A stretch of 64,000 bases of DNA from Ochrobactrum sp. RH2CCR150 (GCA_014138095.1 JACGXE010000001.1:434001-498000); one strand, 5' to 3'. Shown: positions 46,482 through 55,707, counted from the first letter of the stretch. Made by a program: numbers and translations. Notes: generated by a model from the sequence alone, not told the origin.

Positions 46482-46581
46482 AGGAAAACCTCGCTCTCAA
46501 ATCTTGAATAGACCATGCCGCTCAAGATTTCGAGGGGAATTAGCAACTGCGCGTGGAAGGTGCTTCACTTGATCGCGACCG

Positions 46582-46607
46582 GGGGAGCGAATTGTCATCC
46601 GCTCCCC
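46582..46607 (-). terminator. Possible terminator of the penicillin-binding protein gene
   Basis: GGGGAGC (46582-46588) pairs with GCTCCCC (46601-46607), 17 bases past the stop codon on the minus strand. The T-run is missing, so it may be only a stabilising hairpin. Confidence 0.45.
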
Positions 46608-46623
46608 TGGTTCTCGCCAATCC

Positions 46624-48972
46624 TTACTGCGAATTGCCCATGATGATATCGAGCAGCGTGGTGGAGCCGCCCTGCCGTTGCTGCGGCTGTTGGGCTGGCT
46701 GCTGCATCGGCTGGCCGCCGACATCGCCGGGCGGCATCGGGCGGTAGGTGTCATCATATCCGCCGGATGCATTGCCCTGTGGGCCGGGTGCATTCACGGG
46801 ATACGGGGCCTCTTGCGGCGACGCCTGCTGAATGTCGCCGCGCATGGTGGTCTCAGGTGCGGGCGGCCAGTAGCCATCGTCGCCGTTTCCAGCCATCGGC
46901 TGATCGCCATAACCGCCCTGTGGCATCATGTTGGGATCATAAGGCGCATTCGGGTCCATGCCGTCGCTGCCGCCGGGAACGACATTCTGGATGTCGTAAT
47001 GGCCGGGCAGCTCTGCGATGGGCACACCCTTATGCGCTACCTGCATGAAGCTCTTCCAGGCGGCAACCGGCAAGGTCGAACCGAAGACGCGTTTCATGCC
47101 CTTGCCGTCGTCATTGCCGAACCAGACGCCGGTGGTCAGATTATACGTGTAGCCGACGAACCATGCATCGCGGAAATTCTGGCTGGTTCCGGTTTTGCCT
47201 GCTGCGGGCCAGCCGCCAAAGGCTGCCTTGCGCGCCGTGCCATCTTCGACGGTGCGGCGCAGCATGGCATTCATCATGCCGACATTGCGCTCGTCGATGA
47301 CGCGGGGACCGATGGCGTCGTCCTTTTGATAAAGCACTTTGCCGTCGGAATCCGTGACCTTGGTGATGAAATAGACCGGCGCGCGATAGCCGCCATTGGC
47401 GAAGGGCACATAGGCATCGGCCAGTTCGAGAAGGGTCACTTCCGAGGTGCCAAGCGCCAGCGAGGCATTCGGGTCAAGCTTCGACTGCACGCCGAGGCGA
47501 TGCGCCGTATCGACCACGGTTTGTGGGCCGACTTCCATCACGAGCTGGGCAGAAACCGAGTTGAGCGAGTGCGACAGCGCGGTCGCCAGCGTCACTTCAC
47601 CCATATATTTGCCGTTGTCGTTGCTGGGCGTCCACTTGCCGATCCGCACCGGCGCATCATTGCGCACCGAATCCGGTGTGCGCCCCTGTTCCAGCGCCGA
47701 AAGATAGACGAACGGCTTGAAGGAGGATGCAGGCTGGCGGCGCGCATCCGTCACGCGGTCAAACTGGCTGGCGGCATAGTCCACGCCACCCACCATGGCG
47801 CGCACCGCGCCGGTGCCGTCGATGGAAACGAGTGCGCCCTGGCTGACATTCATCTTCTTCCCGTTCTGGGAAATCTGATCCTTGATTGCCTCTTCACCGG
47901 CTGATTGCAGGCCGAGATCAATGGTCGTCTCAACCGTGATATCGGTCTTCGCCTCGCCGATCAGCGCTGGTAATGCAGCCACGACCTTGTCGGCGACATA
48001 GTTTTCCGAGCCCTGCCAGAAGGACGGCGCGCGCGTCGGCGGTTCGCTTTCGGCGATGGCCACCTGCTTGTCGTCGATCATGCCTTCTTCGCGCATCGCG
48101 CCCAGCACCAGCTTGGCGCGGGCGGCGGCAGCTTCGGGATCGCGGGCAGGCGACAGGCGGGATGGCGCTTTCAGAAGACCAGCCAGCGTGGCCGCTTCCA
48201 TCAGGTTCACATCCTTGGCCGATTTGCTGAAATAGCGTCGCGAAGCCGCATCGACGCCATAGGCGCCCGAGCCGAGATAGACCCGGTTCAGATACATCTC
48301 CAGAATCTGGTCCTTGGTGTATTTATGCTCAAGCCACAAAGCGAGCATCACTTCCTGAACCTTGCGCTCCAGCGTGCGGTCAGGCGACAGGAACAGATTC
48401 TTGGCCAACTGCTGGGTCAGCGTGGAACCGCCCTGAACGGCACGACCGGAAACAACATTGGTCACGACCGCGCGGGCAAGGCCGATGGGGTCAATGCCGA
48501 AATGCGAGTAGAAGCGCCGGTCTTCGATGGCCACAACGGCCTTGGGAATGAAGGCCGACATTTCGTGCAGGCCTATCGCTTCGCCGCCGGTGGTGCCGCG
48601 ATTGGCAATCAGCTTTCCGCCCACATCGACAATGCGCACATTCGGCGGCCTGTCGGGGATTTCCCAATCCGTCGTCGGCGGCATTTTGGCGGCAAAATAG
48701 ACGAGAACACCGGCAAGGCCGATGCCGCCCCACAGGCCAAGGACGAAGCACCAGTAGATCGCGCGCCGCAGAAAGCCGAAGAAACCGCGCGGCTTCGCCT
48801 TGCCGCGGCGTGCTGCACGCGGTTCGCGATCCCGGGACGGTGTCCGTTTGCGTTGCTGCGAGCGCGCCATACGCTCCTCCTCATCGACATGGAAATCGTC
48901 CTCGTCTGTCCTTTTCTTTTCGTTGCCGAAAGAAGGGTCGATGCGTCCGTTCCTGTCGTCTCGCGATGCCAT
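46624..48972 (-). CDS. mrcA: Class A penicillin-binding protein 1A (bifunctional peptidoglycan synthase)
   Basis: About 782 residues from the ATG at 48972. A charged cytoplasmic N-terminus is followed by one membrane anchor (YWCFVLGLWGGIGLAGVLVY). The glycosyltransferase (GT51) domain has EDRRFYSHFGID and GGSTLTQQLAKN. The transpeptidase domain has SSFK, SLN and KTGT motifs, so both activities should be intact. It polymerises and cross-links peptidoglycan in the periplasm. The C-terminal 110 residues are rich in Pro, Gln and Gly and probably disordered. The start is uncertain: the ATG at 48870 has a near-perfect GAGGAGG before it, though that sequence also encodes part of an acidic stretch. 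Confidence 0.93.
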   Translation of the reverse strand: MASRDDRNGRIDPSFGNEKKRTDEDDFHVDEEERMARSQQRKRTPSRDREPRAARRGKAKPRGFFGFLRRAIYWCFVLGLWGGIGLAGVLVYFAAKMPPTTDWEIPDRPPNVRIVDVGGKLIANRGTTGGEAIGLHEMSAFIPKAVVAIEDRRFYSHFGIDPIGLARAVVTNVVSGRAVQGGSTLTQQLAKNLFLSPDRTLERKVQEVMLALWLEHKYTKDQILEMYLNRVYLGSGAYGVDAASRRYFSKSAKDVNLMEAATLAGLLKAPSRLSPARDPEAAAARAKLVLGAMREEGMIDDKQVAIAESEPPTRAPSFWQGSENYVADKVVAALPALIGEAKTDITVETTIDLGLQSAGEEAIKDQISQNGKKMNVSQGALVSIDGTGAVRAMVGGVDYAASQFDRVTDARRQPASSFKPFVYLSALEQGRTPDSVRNDAPVRIGKWTPSNDNGKYMGEVTLATALSHSLNSVSAQLVMEVGPQTVVDTAHRLGVQSKLDPNASLALGTSEVTLLELADAYVPFANGGYRAPVYFITKVTDSDGKVLYQKDDAIGPRVIDERNVGMMNAMLRRTVEDGTARKAAFGGWPAAGKTGTSQNFRDAWFVGYTYNLTTGVWFGNDDGKGMKRVFGSTLPVAAWKSFMQVAHKGVPIAELPGHYDIQNVVPGGSDGMDPNAPYDPNMMPQGGYGDQPMAGNGDDGYWPPAPETTMRGDIQQASPQEAPYPVNAPGPQGNASGGYDDTYRPMPPGDVGGQPMQQPAQQPQQRQGGSTTLLDIIMGNSQ

Positions 48973-49135
48973 ATTCTGCCTAAGTCGCCCACCTGCGCGC
49001 CGGTTCGTCATGCATGCGAACCGGTCATTTTCCAAAAATATTTCTGCATTGCCGTCATGTCGTCGGCGAATGCGAACAAGGGTCTACCCGGTGCAGGGTA
49101 AATGCGGCGGTTTAAAGGGACGTAAATCGCCTGTT

Positions 49136-49164
49136 AATAAAAAGCCCGCCATGAGGCGGGCTTT
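49136..49164 (-). terminator. Intrinsic terminator of the DEAD-box helicase gene
   Basis: AAAGCCCGCC (49141-49150) pairs with GGCGGGCTTT (49155-49164) around ATGA. On the minus strand TTTATT follows. Confidence 0.88.
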
Positions 49165-49181
49165 ATCAAATTGTCGACGGA

Positions 49182-51134
49182 TTATTCGCCGCGTGGCTTC
49201 TTGCTGTAGCCGCCTTCGGATTTCCGTGGGCCCTTCTTGAAGCCGTCGCCGCGAGGCTTGTCACCCCAGGACTTCTCGCCACGCGGCTTGTCGCCCCACG
49301 ATTTTTCACCATAAGGCTTTTCACCACGAGGTTTGTCGCCCCAAGGCTTGTCTCCGCGCGGCTTGTCGCCCCACGACTTTTCGCCATAAGACTTTTCACC
49401 ACGCGGCTTGAAGCTCTTGCTTTCGCGGCGTCCGGCATCTTCGCCAGCACCGGCAACTGCAGGACGGATCACCAGACCCTTTTCGCCCGTGCCGCGCTCG
49501 GCAACAGACTGACGGAATTCTTCGGCCTTCGACGCGGCGATTTCAAAACGGGTTTCGCCGTCGAGAATCTTAATCGAACCGACATCGCGCTTCGATACGT
49601 CGCCTGCCTTGCAGATCAGCGGCAGCAGCCACTTCGGATCGGCGCGGTGCTTGCGACCAGCCGAAACCGAGAACCAAACACCGTCGAAATGCGCATTGCG
49701 GTCGAAGCGTTCGCCCGGCTCGCCGCGCTCTCCGCGATCAAAACGGTCGTTACGCTCGAAACGGTCGCCACGGTCCGCACGTTCGCGTGGCTTCTTGCCG
49801 CCAACCGGGTGAACCGGTGCGTCCGACACTTCTTCAGGTGCTGGCGCCAGCGACAATTCGCGATTGAGATAGGCGGCAGCCAGCTGTTCCGGCGTATAGC
49901 GCTCCAGAAGCGCTTTCAGCACGTCCTGATGTTCTTCCTCAACCGGTTGGCCGAAGGCCTCGGAATTGAGAATACGTTCGTTGTTCTTGGCCTGAACGGC
50001 GGCAATGCTTGGTGCAGGAATGGTCTGCGCATCAAGCTTTGCCATATGCAGAAGGCGCTCTGCGGAACGGCGGCGCGAGAACGGCACGACCAGCACGCAG
50101 GTGCCCTTGCGACCGGCGCGGCCGGTACGGCCCGAACGGTGCAGCATGGTTTCAGGATTGTTTGGCAGATCGGCATGGATAACCAGATCGAGATTCGGCA
50201 GATCGATACCGCGTGCGGCAACGTCGGTCGCCACGCAAACGCGGGCGCGACCGTCGCGCATGGCCTGAAGCGCGTTGTTGCGCTCGGCCTGGCTCAGTTC
50301 ACCCGACAGCGCCACCACGGCAAAGCCGCGATTGGAGAGGCGGCTTGCCATATGCTTCACTGCTTCACGGGTCGAGCAGAAGATGATCGAGTTCTGTGAA
50401 TCATAATAAAGCAGCGTGTTGATGATCGCGTGGTCGCGCTCATGCGGCGGAACCGGCATGGCGACATAATCGATGTCGGCGTGCTGGCTGGTTTCGCTCT
50501 GCACGGTGAGGCGCAGTGCATTGTTCTGGAAACGCTTGGCCAGCTGGGCGATGGGCTTCGGCACGGTTGCCGAGAACATCAGCGTGCGGCGGTCTTCCGG
50601 TGCTTCACCGAGGATGAATTCGAGGTCTTCGCGGAAGCCCATATCGAGCATTTCGTCGGCTTCGTCGAGCACGACGACACGCAGTTGCGACATGTCCAGC
50701 GCGGAGCGGGTGATATGGTCGCGCAGGCGGCCCGGCGTACCAACGACGATATGGCTGCCGCGTTCAAGCGCGCGGCGCTCGGTGCGGATATCCATGCCGC
50801 CAACGCAGGATGCGATGCGCGCGCCGGTATCGGCATAAAGCCATTCCAGCTCGCGGCGCACCTGAAGCGCCAGTTCGCGCGTCGGCGCAATGATCATGGC
50901 AAGCGGTGCACCCGCTTCGCCAAAGCGAAGCTCGTCTTCCAGAATGGTGTTGGCCATGGAGAGGCCGAAGGCAACGGTCTTGCCGGAGCCGGTCTGGGCG
51001 GAAACGAGAAGGTCGGAATCAAGGGTTTCAGGCGCCAGCACGGCGTTCTGAACGGCGGTGAGGGTATTATAACCGCGAGCGGCAAGAGCTCCGGACAGGG
51101 CCGGAGCGATGGTTTCGGGCAGAGACATGGACAA
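49182..51134 (-). CDS. DEAD-box ATP-dependent RNA helicase with repeat-rich tail
   Basis: 650 residues. Motif I AQTGSGKT, motif II DEAD (VVLDEADEMLDMGF), the SAT motif and motif VI HRSGRTGRAGRKG are complete. After the RecA-like core, an Arg/Asp-rich linker (RGDRFERNDRFDRGERG) leads to a DbpA-type RNA-binding fold (about residues 490-560). It ends in a tail of imperfect repeats such as GEKSWGDKPRG. This fits CsdA/DeaD or DbpA-like helicases, which help ribosome assembly, RNA decay and cold adaptation. The exact orthologue is not settled. Confidence 0.93.
   Translation of the reverse strand: MSMSLPETIAPALSGALAARGYNTLTAVQNAVLAPETLDSDLLVSAQTGSGKTVAFGLSMANTILEDELRFGEAGAPLAMIIAPTRELALQVRRELEWLYADTGARIASCVGGMDIRTERRALERGSHIVVGTPGRLRDHITRSALDMSQLRVVVLDEADEMLDMGFREDLEFILGEAPEDRRTLMFSATVPKPIAQLAKRFQNNALRLTVQSETSQHADIDYVAMPVPPHERDHAIINTLLYYDSQNSIIFCSTREAVKHMASRLSNRGFAVVALSGELSQAERNNALQAMRDGRARVCVATDVAARGIDLPNLDLVIHADLPNNPETMLHRSGRTGRAGRKGTCVLVVPFSRRRSAERLLHMAKLDAQTIPAPSIAAVQAKNNERILNSEAFGQPVEEEHQDVLKALLERYTPEQLAAAYLNRELSLAPAPEEVSDAPVHPVGGKKPRERADRGDRFERNDRFDRGERGEPGERFDRNAHFDGVWFSVSAGRKHRADPKWLLPLICKAGDVSKRDVGSIKILDGETRFEIAASKAEEFRQSVAERGTGEKGLVIRPAVAGAGEDAGRRESKSFKPRGEKSYGEKSWGDKPRGDKPWGDKPRGEKPYGEKSWGDKPRGEKSWGDKPRGDGFKKGPRKSEGGYSKKPRGE
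49240..49420 (-). repeat. In-frame imperfect repeats in the helicase C-terminus
   Basis: Roughly 15- and 30-base units repeat about six times within the coding sequence, encoding variations of G-(E/D)-K-(S/P)-(W/Y/R)-G. The unit length is a multiple of three, so expansion or loss would keep the frame. They are coding repeats, not a CRISPR array. Confidence 0.75.
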
Positions 51135-51269
51135 CTTTCACAAAAGCTTCACAAGTCGCAAACCCATTGGCCGTAAACCTAACGTTTACGGCTCCCCTGG
51201 CGACCACCGAAGCAACAGAATTGCCGCTTCCCTATAGGGTTAAGATCGTCAGGTCAACCGGGCGAGGCC

Positions 51270-54227
51270 TTAATGGGCCTCATCCCAGTTATGCGCTGCA
51301 CGCGCATCAACATGCAGCGGAACAGTGAGAGACACCGCCGGAAGGGCCGCATTCTCCATGATATGGCGCACCAGCGGAATGGTTTTTTCCACTTCATTTT
51401 CAGGCACTTCGAAGATCAATTCATCGTGCACCTGCAACAACATGCGGGCTGCGAGCTTCTCGTTTTCAAGTGCATCTTCCATGCGAATCATGGCGCGGCG
51501 GATAATATCTGCCGCCGAACCCTGAATGGGCGCATTGATCGCGGCGCGCTCGTTGAAGGCACGGACCTGCGGGTTGGAGGCGCGAATATCGGGATAATGG
51601 GCGCGGCGTCCGAAAATGGTTTCGACGTAGCCATGCTCACGCGCGAAAGCCTTGGTGGCTTCCATATAATCCTTGATGCCGGGGAACCGCTCGAAATAGG
51701 TGCGGATATATTGCCCGGCTTCCTCACGCGGGATGGAAAGCTGGTTGGCGAGGCCGAAGGCGGAAATGCCGTAGATGATGCCGAAATTGATCGCCTTGGC
51801 CCGGCGACGCACTTCCGACGGCATGTCTTCCACTGGCACGCCGAACATTTCCGATGCGGTCATGGCATGAATATCGACGCCGTCGGCGAAAGCCTGCTTT
51901 AATTGCGCAATATCGGCCACATGGGCCAGCACACGCAATTCGATCTGGCTGTAATCGGCGGAGATCAGCTTGTTACCCGGTTCCGCGATGAAGGCCGTCC
52001 GGATCTTACGGCCTTCGGCGGTGCGCACCGGAATGTTCTGCAGGTTCGGCTCGGATGAGGAGAGGCGACCCGTCGAGGTGGACGCCATTGCATAGGATGT
52101 ATGGACGCGCTTGGTCTGTGGATGGATAAAGCCGGGCAGCGCATCCGTATAGGTGGATTTCAGCTTGGTCAGCTGACGCCAGTCGACAATCTTGCGCGGC
52201 AGCGGATGGCCTTCGGCGGCCAGATCTTCGAGCACCTGTGCCGAGGTGGACCATTGGCCGGTCTTGGTTTTGGAAGCGCCGGGCAGGCCCATCTTGCCGA
52301 ACAGAATATCGCCAAGCTGCTTGGGCGAGCCGATGGTGAATTTCTCACCGGCCAGTTCGTAGATTTCATCTTCGTAACCGGCGGCAGCCTGCGCCAGATC
52401 GCCGGACAGGCGCGACAGAACCTGACGGTCCACGGAAATGCCGCGCTCTTCCATGCGCGCCAGCACATCGACCAATGGGCGTTCGAGCCGTTCATAGACG
52501 GACATCAGACCCTCTGCCGCCAGACGCGGCTTCAGGACTTGCCACAGGCGCAGCGTCACATCGGCATCTTCGGCTGCGTAAGCCGTCGCACGGTCGATAT
52601 CGACCATGTCGAAGGTCACGGCGCTTTTTCCGCTGCCCGCAACATCCTTGTAGGCGATTGGCGTATGGCCAAGCCAGCGCTCCGAAAGCGGGTCCATGCC
52701 ATGGCTGCCCGTGCCAGCGTCGAGCACATAGGAAATCAGCATCGTGTCGTCGAAGGACACGGTGTTGACGCCGTGACGGCGCATGACCAGCCAGTCATAT
52801 TTCATGTTCTGCGCGATCTTGAGCACGGAGGCATCCTCAAGAACGGCCTTCAGCGCTTCAAGCGCCTGACCGAGCGGTATCTGCCCCTCGACCATGCCGC
52901 CGCCGAGCAGATCACCCTGACCGGATTTGTGCTGAAGCGGAATATAGGCCGCCTTGGATGTACCGTTATGGCCGGGGATCGCCAACGAGAAGCCAACGAG
53001 TTCGGCCTGCATCGGATCAAGCGAATTGGTTTCCGTGTCGAAAGCCACGAGGCCGGTCTCGACAGCCTCGGCCAGCCAGAGCTTCAACGTGGCGATATCG
53101 CGAATGCAGGTATAGGCACTGGTGTCGATCTTCTGTGCCGTGGCTTCTGCGGCGCGCTTATCGGCCAGTGCTTTCGGCGTGTAGCCATCGACAGCCGGGA
53201 CAGCCGCAGCTGGTGCAGCGGCGTCAGTGCCGGTTGCAGCCGTATCCGCAGCCTTGGCTGGCACATCGACATCGGGACCATGCGCATCCGCGCCCCATTC
53301 GGTTTCGACATGGCACGGCTCAACGGCCGAAGCATCCGTATCGGTCGCTTCGGCAACGCGCCGCGTCAGTGAGTTGAACTCCATGGCCTTGAGGAAGCCG
53401 ATCAGCTTCGGACCATTTTGTGGTTCGAGAACCAGAGCGTCCAGATCGACATCCAGCGGCACATCGGTCTTGAGCGTGACCAGCTCGCGCGAAATCTTGG
53501 TCTGGTCTGCGAAGGCGATAATGTTTTCGCGGCGCTTGTTCTGCTTGATTTCCGAGGCGCGGGCCAGAAGCGTGTCGAGATCGCCGAATTCTTCCAGCAA
53601 TTGCGCTGCCGTCTTGGGACCGATGCCCGGGATGCCCGGCACATTATCCGTGCTGTCGCCGGTCAGCGATTGCAGGTCGATCATCTTTTCCGGCGGTACG
53701 CCCCATTTTTCGATCACTTCCGGGATCGAAATCTGCTTGTCCTTCATGCTGTCATACATGGACACATTTGGCGTCACGAGCTGCATCAGGTCTTTGTCGG
53801 AGGAGACGATGGTGACATCGCCGCCCGCTTGCTCGGCAAGGCGCGCATAAGTCGCGATCAGGTCATCGGCTTCGAAACCGGCCTTTTCGACACAAGGCAG
53901 GTTGAAGGCGCGGGTCGCCTGACGGATAAGGCCGAATTGCGGAACAAGGTCTTCTGGCGGTGCTGTGCGATTGGCTTTGTATTCAGGATAAAGCTCGTTG
54001 CGGAACGTCTTCGACGAATAGTCGAAAATCACCGCGAAATGGGTCGGCACCACGCCGACATCGGTGTTGCGCGCATCTTTCAGCAGCTTCCACAACATGT
54101 TGCAGAAGCCCGATACAGCGCCCACCGGCAAGCCGTCGGTCTTGCGGGTCAGCGGGGGAAGGGCGTGATAGGCGCGGAAAATATAACCCGAGCCGTCAAC
54201 GAGAAAGAGATGATCGCCTTTTTTCAT
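51270..54227 (-). CDS. polA: DNA polymerase I
   Basis: 985 residues. The N-terminal 5'-3' exonuclease (residues 1 to about 290, with DSTDNVPGIPGIGPKTA) is complete. The 3'-5' proofreading domain retains DTETNSLDP near 395, NMKYDW and YAAEDADVT, so its active site looks functional. The polymerase domain has motif A DYSQIELR near 757, the RRRAKAINFGIIYG finger helix and motif C VHDELIF near 930. Between the two nuclease domains is an Ala/Asp-rich linker of about 60 residues, making the protein longer than the E. coli enzyme. It fills gaps in lagging-strand maturation and repair. Confidence 0.98.
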   Translation of the reverse strand: MKKGDHLFLVDGSGYIFRAYHALPPLTRKTDGLPVGAVSGFCNMLWKLLKDARNTDVGVVPTHFAVIFDYSSKTFRNELYPEYKANRTAPPEDLVPQFGLIRQATRAFNLPCVEKAGFEADDLIATYARLAEQAGGDVTIVSSDKDLMQLVTPNVSMYDSMKDKQISIPEVIEKWGVPPEKMIDLQSLTGDSTDNVPGIPGIGPKTAAQLLEEFGDLDTLLARASEIKQNKRRENIIAFADQTKISRELVTLKTDVPLDVDLDALVLEPQNGPKLIGFLKAMEFNSLTRRVAEATDTDASAVEPCHVETEWGADAHGPDVDVPAKAADTAATGTDAAAPAAAVPAVDGYTPKALADKRAAEATAQKIDTSAYTCIRDIATLKLWLAEAVETGLVAFDTETNSLDPMQAELVGFSLAIPGHNGTSKAAYIPLQHKSGQGDLLGGGMVEGQIPLGQALEALKAVLEDASVLKIAQNMKYDWLVMRRHGVNTVSFDDTMLISYVLDAGTGSHGMDPLSERWLGHTPIAYKDVAGSGKSAVTFDMVDIDRATAYAAEDADVTLRLWQVLKPRLAAEGLMSVYERLERPLVDVLARMEERGISVDRQVLSRLSGDLAQAAAGYEDEIYELAGEKFTIGSPKQLGDILFGKMGLPGASKTKTGQWSTSAQVLEDLAAEGHPLPRKIVDWRQLTKLKSTYTDALPGFIHPQTKRVHTSYAMASTSTGRLSSSEPNLQNIPVRTAEGRKIRTAFIAEPGNKLISADYSQIELRVLAHVADIAQLKQAFADGVDIHAMTASEMFGVPVEDMPSEVRRRAKAINFGIIYGISAFGLANQLSIPREEAGQYIRTYFERFPGIKDYMEATKAFAREHGYVETIFGRRAHYPDIRASNPQVRAFNERAAINAPIQGSAADIIRRAMIRMEDALENEKLAARMLLQVHDELIFEVPENEVEKTIPLVRHIMENAALPAVSLTVPLHVDARAAHNWDEAH

Positions 54228-54252
54228 GGCTTCTTTTTATCCTTCCGCACTT

Positions 54253-54290
54253 TCGGACGCAAAACCGTTTCGCATTTTTGCTGAATTGTT
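54253..54290. repeat. Intergenic palindromic repeat (degenerate copy)
   Basis: On the minus strand AGCAAAAATGCGAAACGGTT is followed by TTGCGTCC, matching the core of the elements at 2561 and 42299. The outer arms are not conserved. Confidence 0.65.
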
Positions 54291-54537
54291 CCGGGATCAA
54301 GAGGCCAGGAACTGGAGGCCAAGAACTAAAGGAAAGCAGTCGCAAAGGGAACCTGCTCCGTGTCAGGAGAAACAATGATCCACGCGAAAGAAATCCATCA
54401 CGGTAAGATAACGAGTTTGTTACAGATTTGTAATCTTCCGTGCCCTTGAATAGCCACGATTGAAAACCAAATTTTAGTCATCGACAGTTCGTCGGTCGCC
54501 GGTTTTCTGACCCGTCCCCCGTTGGATGCCGGATGCT

Positions 54538-54572
54538 AGCGGCAGCCTCATTCCCCTCTCCGGGCTGCCGCT
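54538..54572. repeat. GC-rich stem-loop with C/T-rich loop (first of two)
   Basis: AGCGGCAGCC (54538-54547) pairs with GGCTGCCGCT (54563-54572). The 15-base loop on the plus strand contains TTCCCCTCTCC. It may be an sRNA element or part of the termination region of the lipoprotein gene. Confidence 0.5.
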
Positions 54573-54583
54573 TTGAGTGTAGT

Positions 54584-54625
54584 GATATGGCCGCTGTGGT
54601 ATCCCCTCACCGCAGCGGCCAAATC
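54584..54625. repeat. GC-rich stem-loop with C/T-rich loop (second of two)
   Basis: TGGCCGCTG (54588-54596) pairs with CAGCGGCCA (54613-54621), extended by GAT/ATC after one mismatch. The loop on the plus strand contains TATCCCCTCAC, similar to the first loop. It is 22 bases from the lipoprotein stop codon. Confidence 0.5.
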
Positions 54626-54646
54626 ATATCCGGGGCATCTTTTCCC

Positions 54647-55150
54647 TCATGCTTTCGGACAGTTTTTCTCGGGCGAGAAATCCCGGCTGCCATCCGGTTT
54701 GAACACTTTCGGGTTCGGATCGTAGAAGGGGCCGATAACCAGCGGTTCCGCCGGTAATATGGACTGGTCCTCACTAGAAACGACGGTGGTTGCAAGTGTC
54801 TGCAACAGGTCTCCATTCTTTGCGGTCACGCGAATGGAAACATCATAGGGCTTGTCCTTCACGATGCAGTGCAAAGGCCCGGTCTCCAGCGAAAGCTGGT
54901 CCTGATTGGGAAAGACTTTCCGGTCGATCATGACTGGTGCGCCCTGTGTGGGATTGTCAAAGGCTGCAGTAACCGTCGCTCCTTCTTCCACCGGGCCGAT
55001 CTTGCGCAGCGTGACCAGAAAGGTCGCGCGGGCGATGCGATAATTGAAGACCACGAGCCGTCCCGAAATCTCGTAAGGTCCGGTCGTCTTTTCACGCTGG
55101 CATGCTGCCAGCAGCGGAAAAGCGAGCGCGATTGCGACGAGCGGTTTCAC
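54647..55150 (-). CDS. Predicted lipoprotein of unknown function
   Basis: 167 residues. The signal peptide ends in a lipobox LLAAC, with the lipidated cysteine at residue 17, so the protein should be anchored to a membrane. The mature part contains beta-rich stretches (YEISGRLVVFNYRIARATFLVTL) and a second cysteine pair (LHCIV and NCPKA). I do not recognise the family. Its ATG overlaps the stop codon of the CGNR regulator gene, so both are translated from one message. Confidence 0.75.
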   Translation of the reverse strand: MKPLVAIALAFPLLAACQREKTTGPYEISGRLVVFNYRIARATFLVTLRKIGPVEEGATVTAAFDNPTQGAPVMIDRKVFPNQDQLSLETGPLHCIVKDKPYDVSIRVTAKNGDLLQTLATTVVSSEDQSILPAEPLVIGPFYDPNPKVFKPDGSRDFSPEKNCPKA

Positions 55151-55707
55151 ATCTCCACCTCCCGATTGCGATAATAGTGGCGGCTGGCCTTGGCCCGGTT
55201 GCCGCAGACAGTCATGTCACACCAGACGCGACTGCGATTGCGGCTCTGATCGAGGAAAAGCCAGCCGCAATTGGCGCAGATTTTCAGGCGATCTGCATCG
55301 GCTCCCGACTGGCACTTCGCCATCAGCCGGAGTGCGGAATGTGCTGCAGCCTGCTCCAGCGCCATGGGTGATGTGGTCTGGCGCAGCACATCGGCTATGC
55401 ATTCGAGAAGATCGGCCAGCAGCCGGTCATCCGCTTGCTCGCGAACGAACGCGCGAAAATAGCTGTCGACGGCTTCTCGCAAGGACAGAAAACGGCGCAG
55501 ATTTTCCGGCTCGACCGGGGCAAGCGGCAAAGGCAGGCCTTTCTCCGCGCAGAACGTTGCCGCTGCGTGCGCAAAGCTTTTCAGATTAGCCGGCTCGGCA
55601 AAACGATCCACGCTGCGCGCCGCGTCGCCGCGCAGGATAACGCTATTGGCTATATCCAGCGCCAATGCGCCGCCGGAAAAACGATGCGGTGTCCAGGAAA
55701 AGCTCAT
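55147..55707 (-). CDS. CGNR zinc-finger (ABATE-domain) regulator
   Basis: 186 residues. The N-terminal ABATE-type domain (LALDIANSV and later blocks) is thought to bind a ligand. The C-terminal zinc finger has cysteines 144, 147, 163 and 168, with the CGNR signature at 168-171, followed by a basic helix likely to bind DNA. It probably regulates itself and the divergent permease gene through the inverted repeat at 55713-55748. It overlaps the lipoprotein gene by four bases. Confidence 0.9.
   Translation of the reverse strand: MSFSWTPHRFSGGALALDIANSVILRGDAARSVDRFAEPANLKSFAHAAATFCAEKGLPLPLAPVEPENLRRFLSLREAVDSYFRAFVREQADDRLLADLLECIADVLRQTTSPMALEQAAAHSALRLMAKCQSGADADRLKICANCGWLFLDQSRNRSRVWCDMTVCGNRAKASRHYYRNREVEM

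Larger units (their letters stand above)
54228..54646. other. Intergenic region upstream of polA with repeat and two stem-loops
   Basis: 419 bases between polA and a lipoprotein gene, both on the minus strand. It holds the polA promoter area, a degenerate palindromic repeat (54253-54290) and two GC-rich stem-loops with pyrimidine-rich loops (54538-54572 and 54584-54625). No protein-coding gene is convincing. Confidence 0.5.

Noticed and set aside
49240..49420. Regularly spaced repeats that might suggest a CRISPR array.
   Set aside because: They are inside a helicase gene, in frame, imperfect, and have no unique spacers.
51264..51281. GAGGCC/GGCCTC hairpin across the polA stop codon as a terminator.
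   Set aside because: The stem is only six pairs and no T-run follows on the minus strand.
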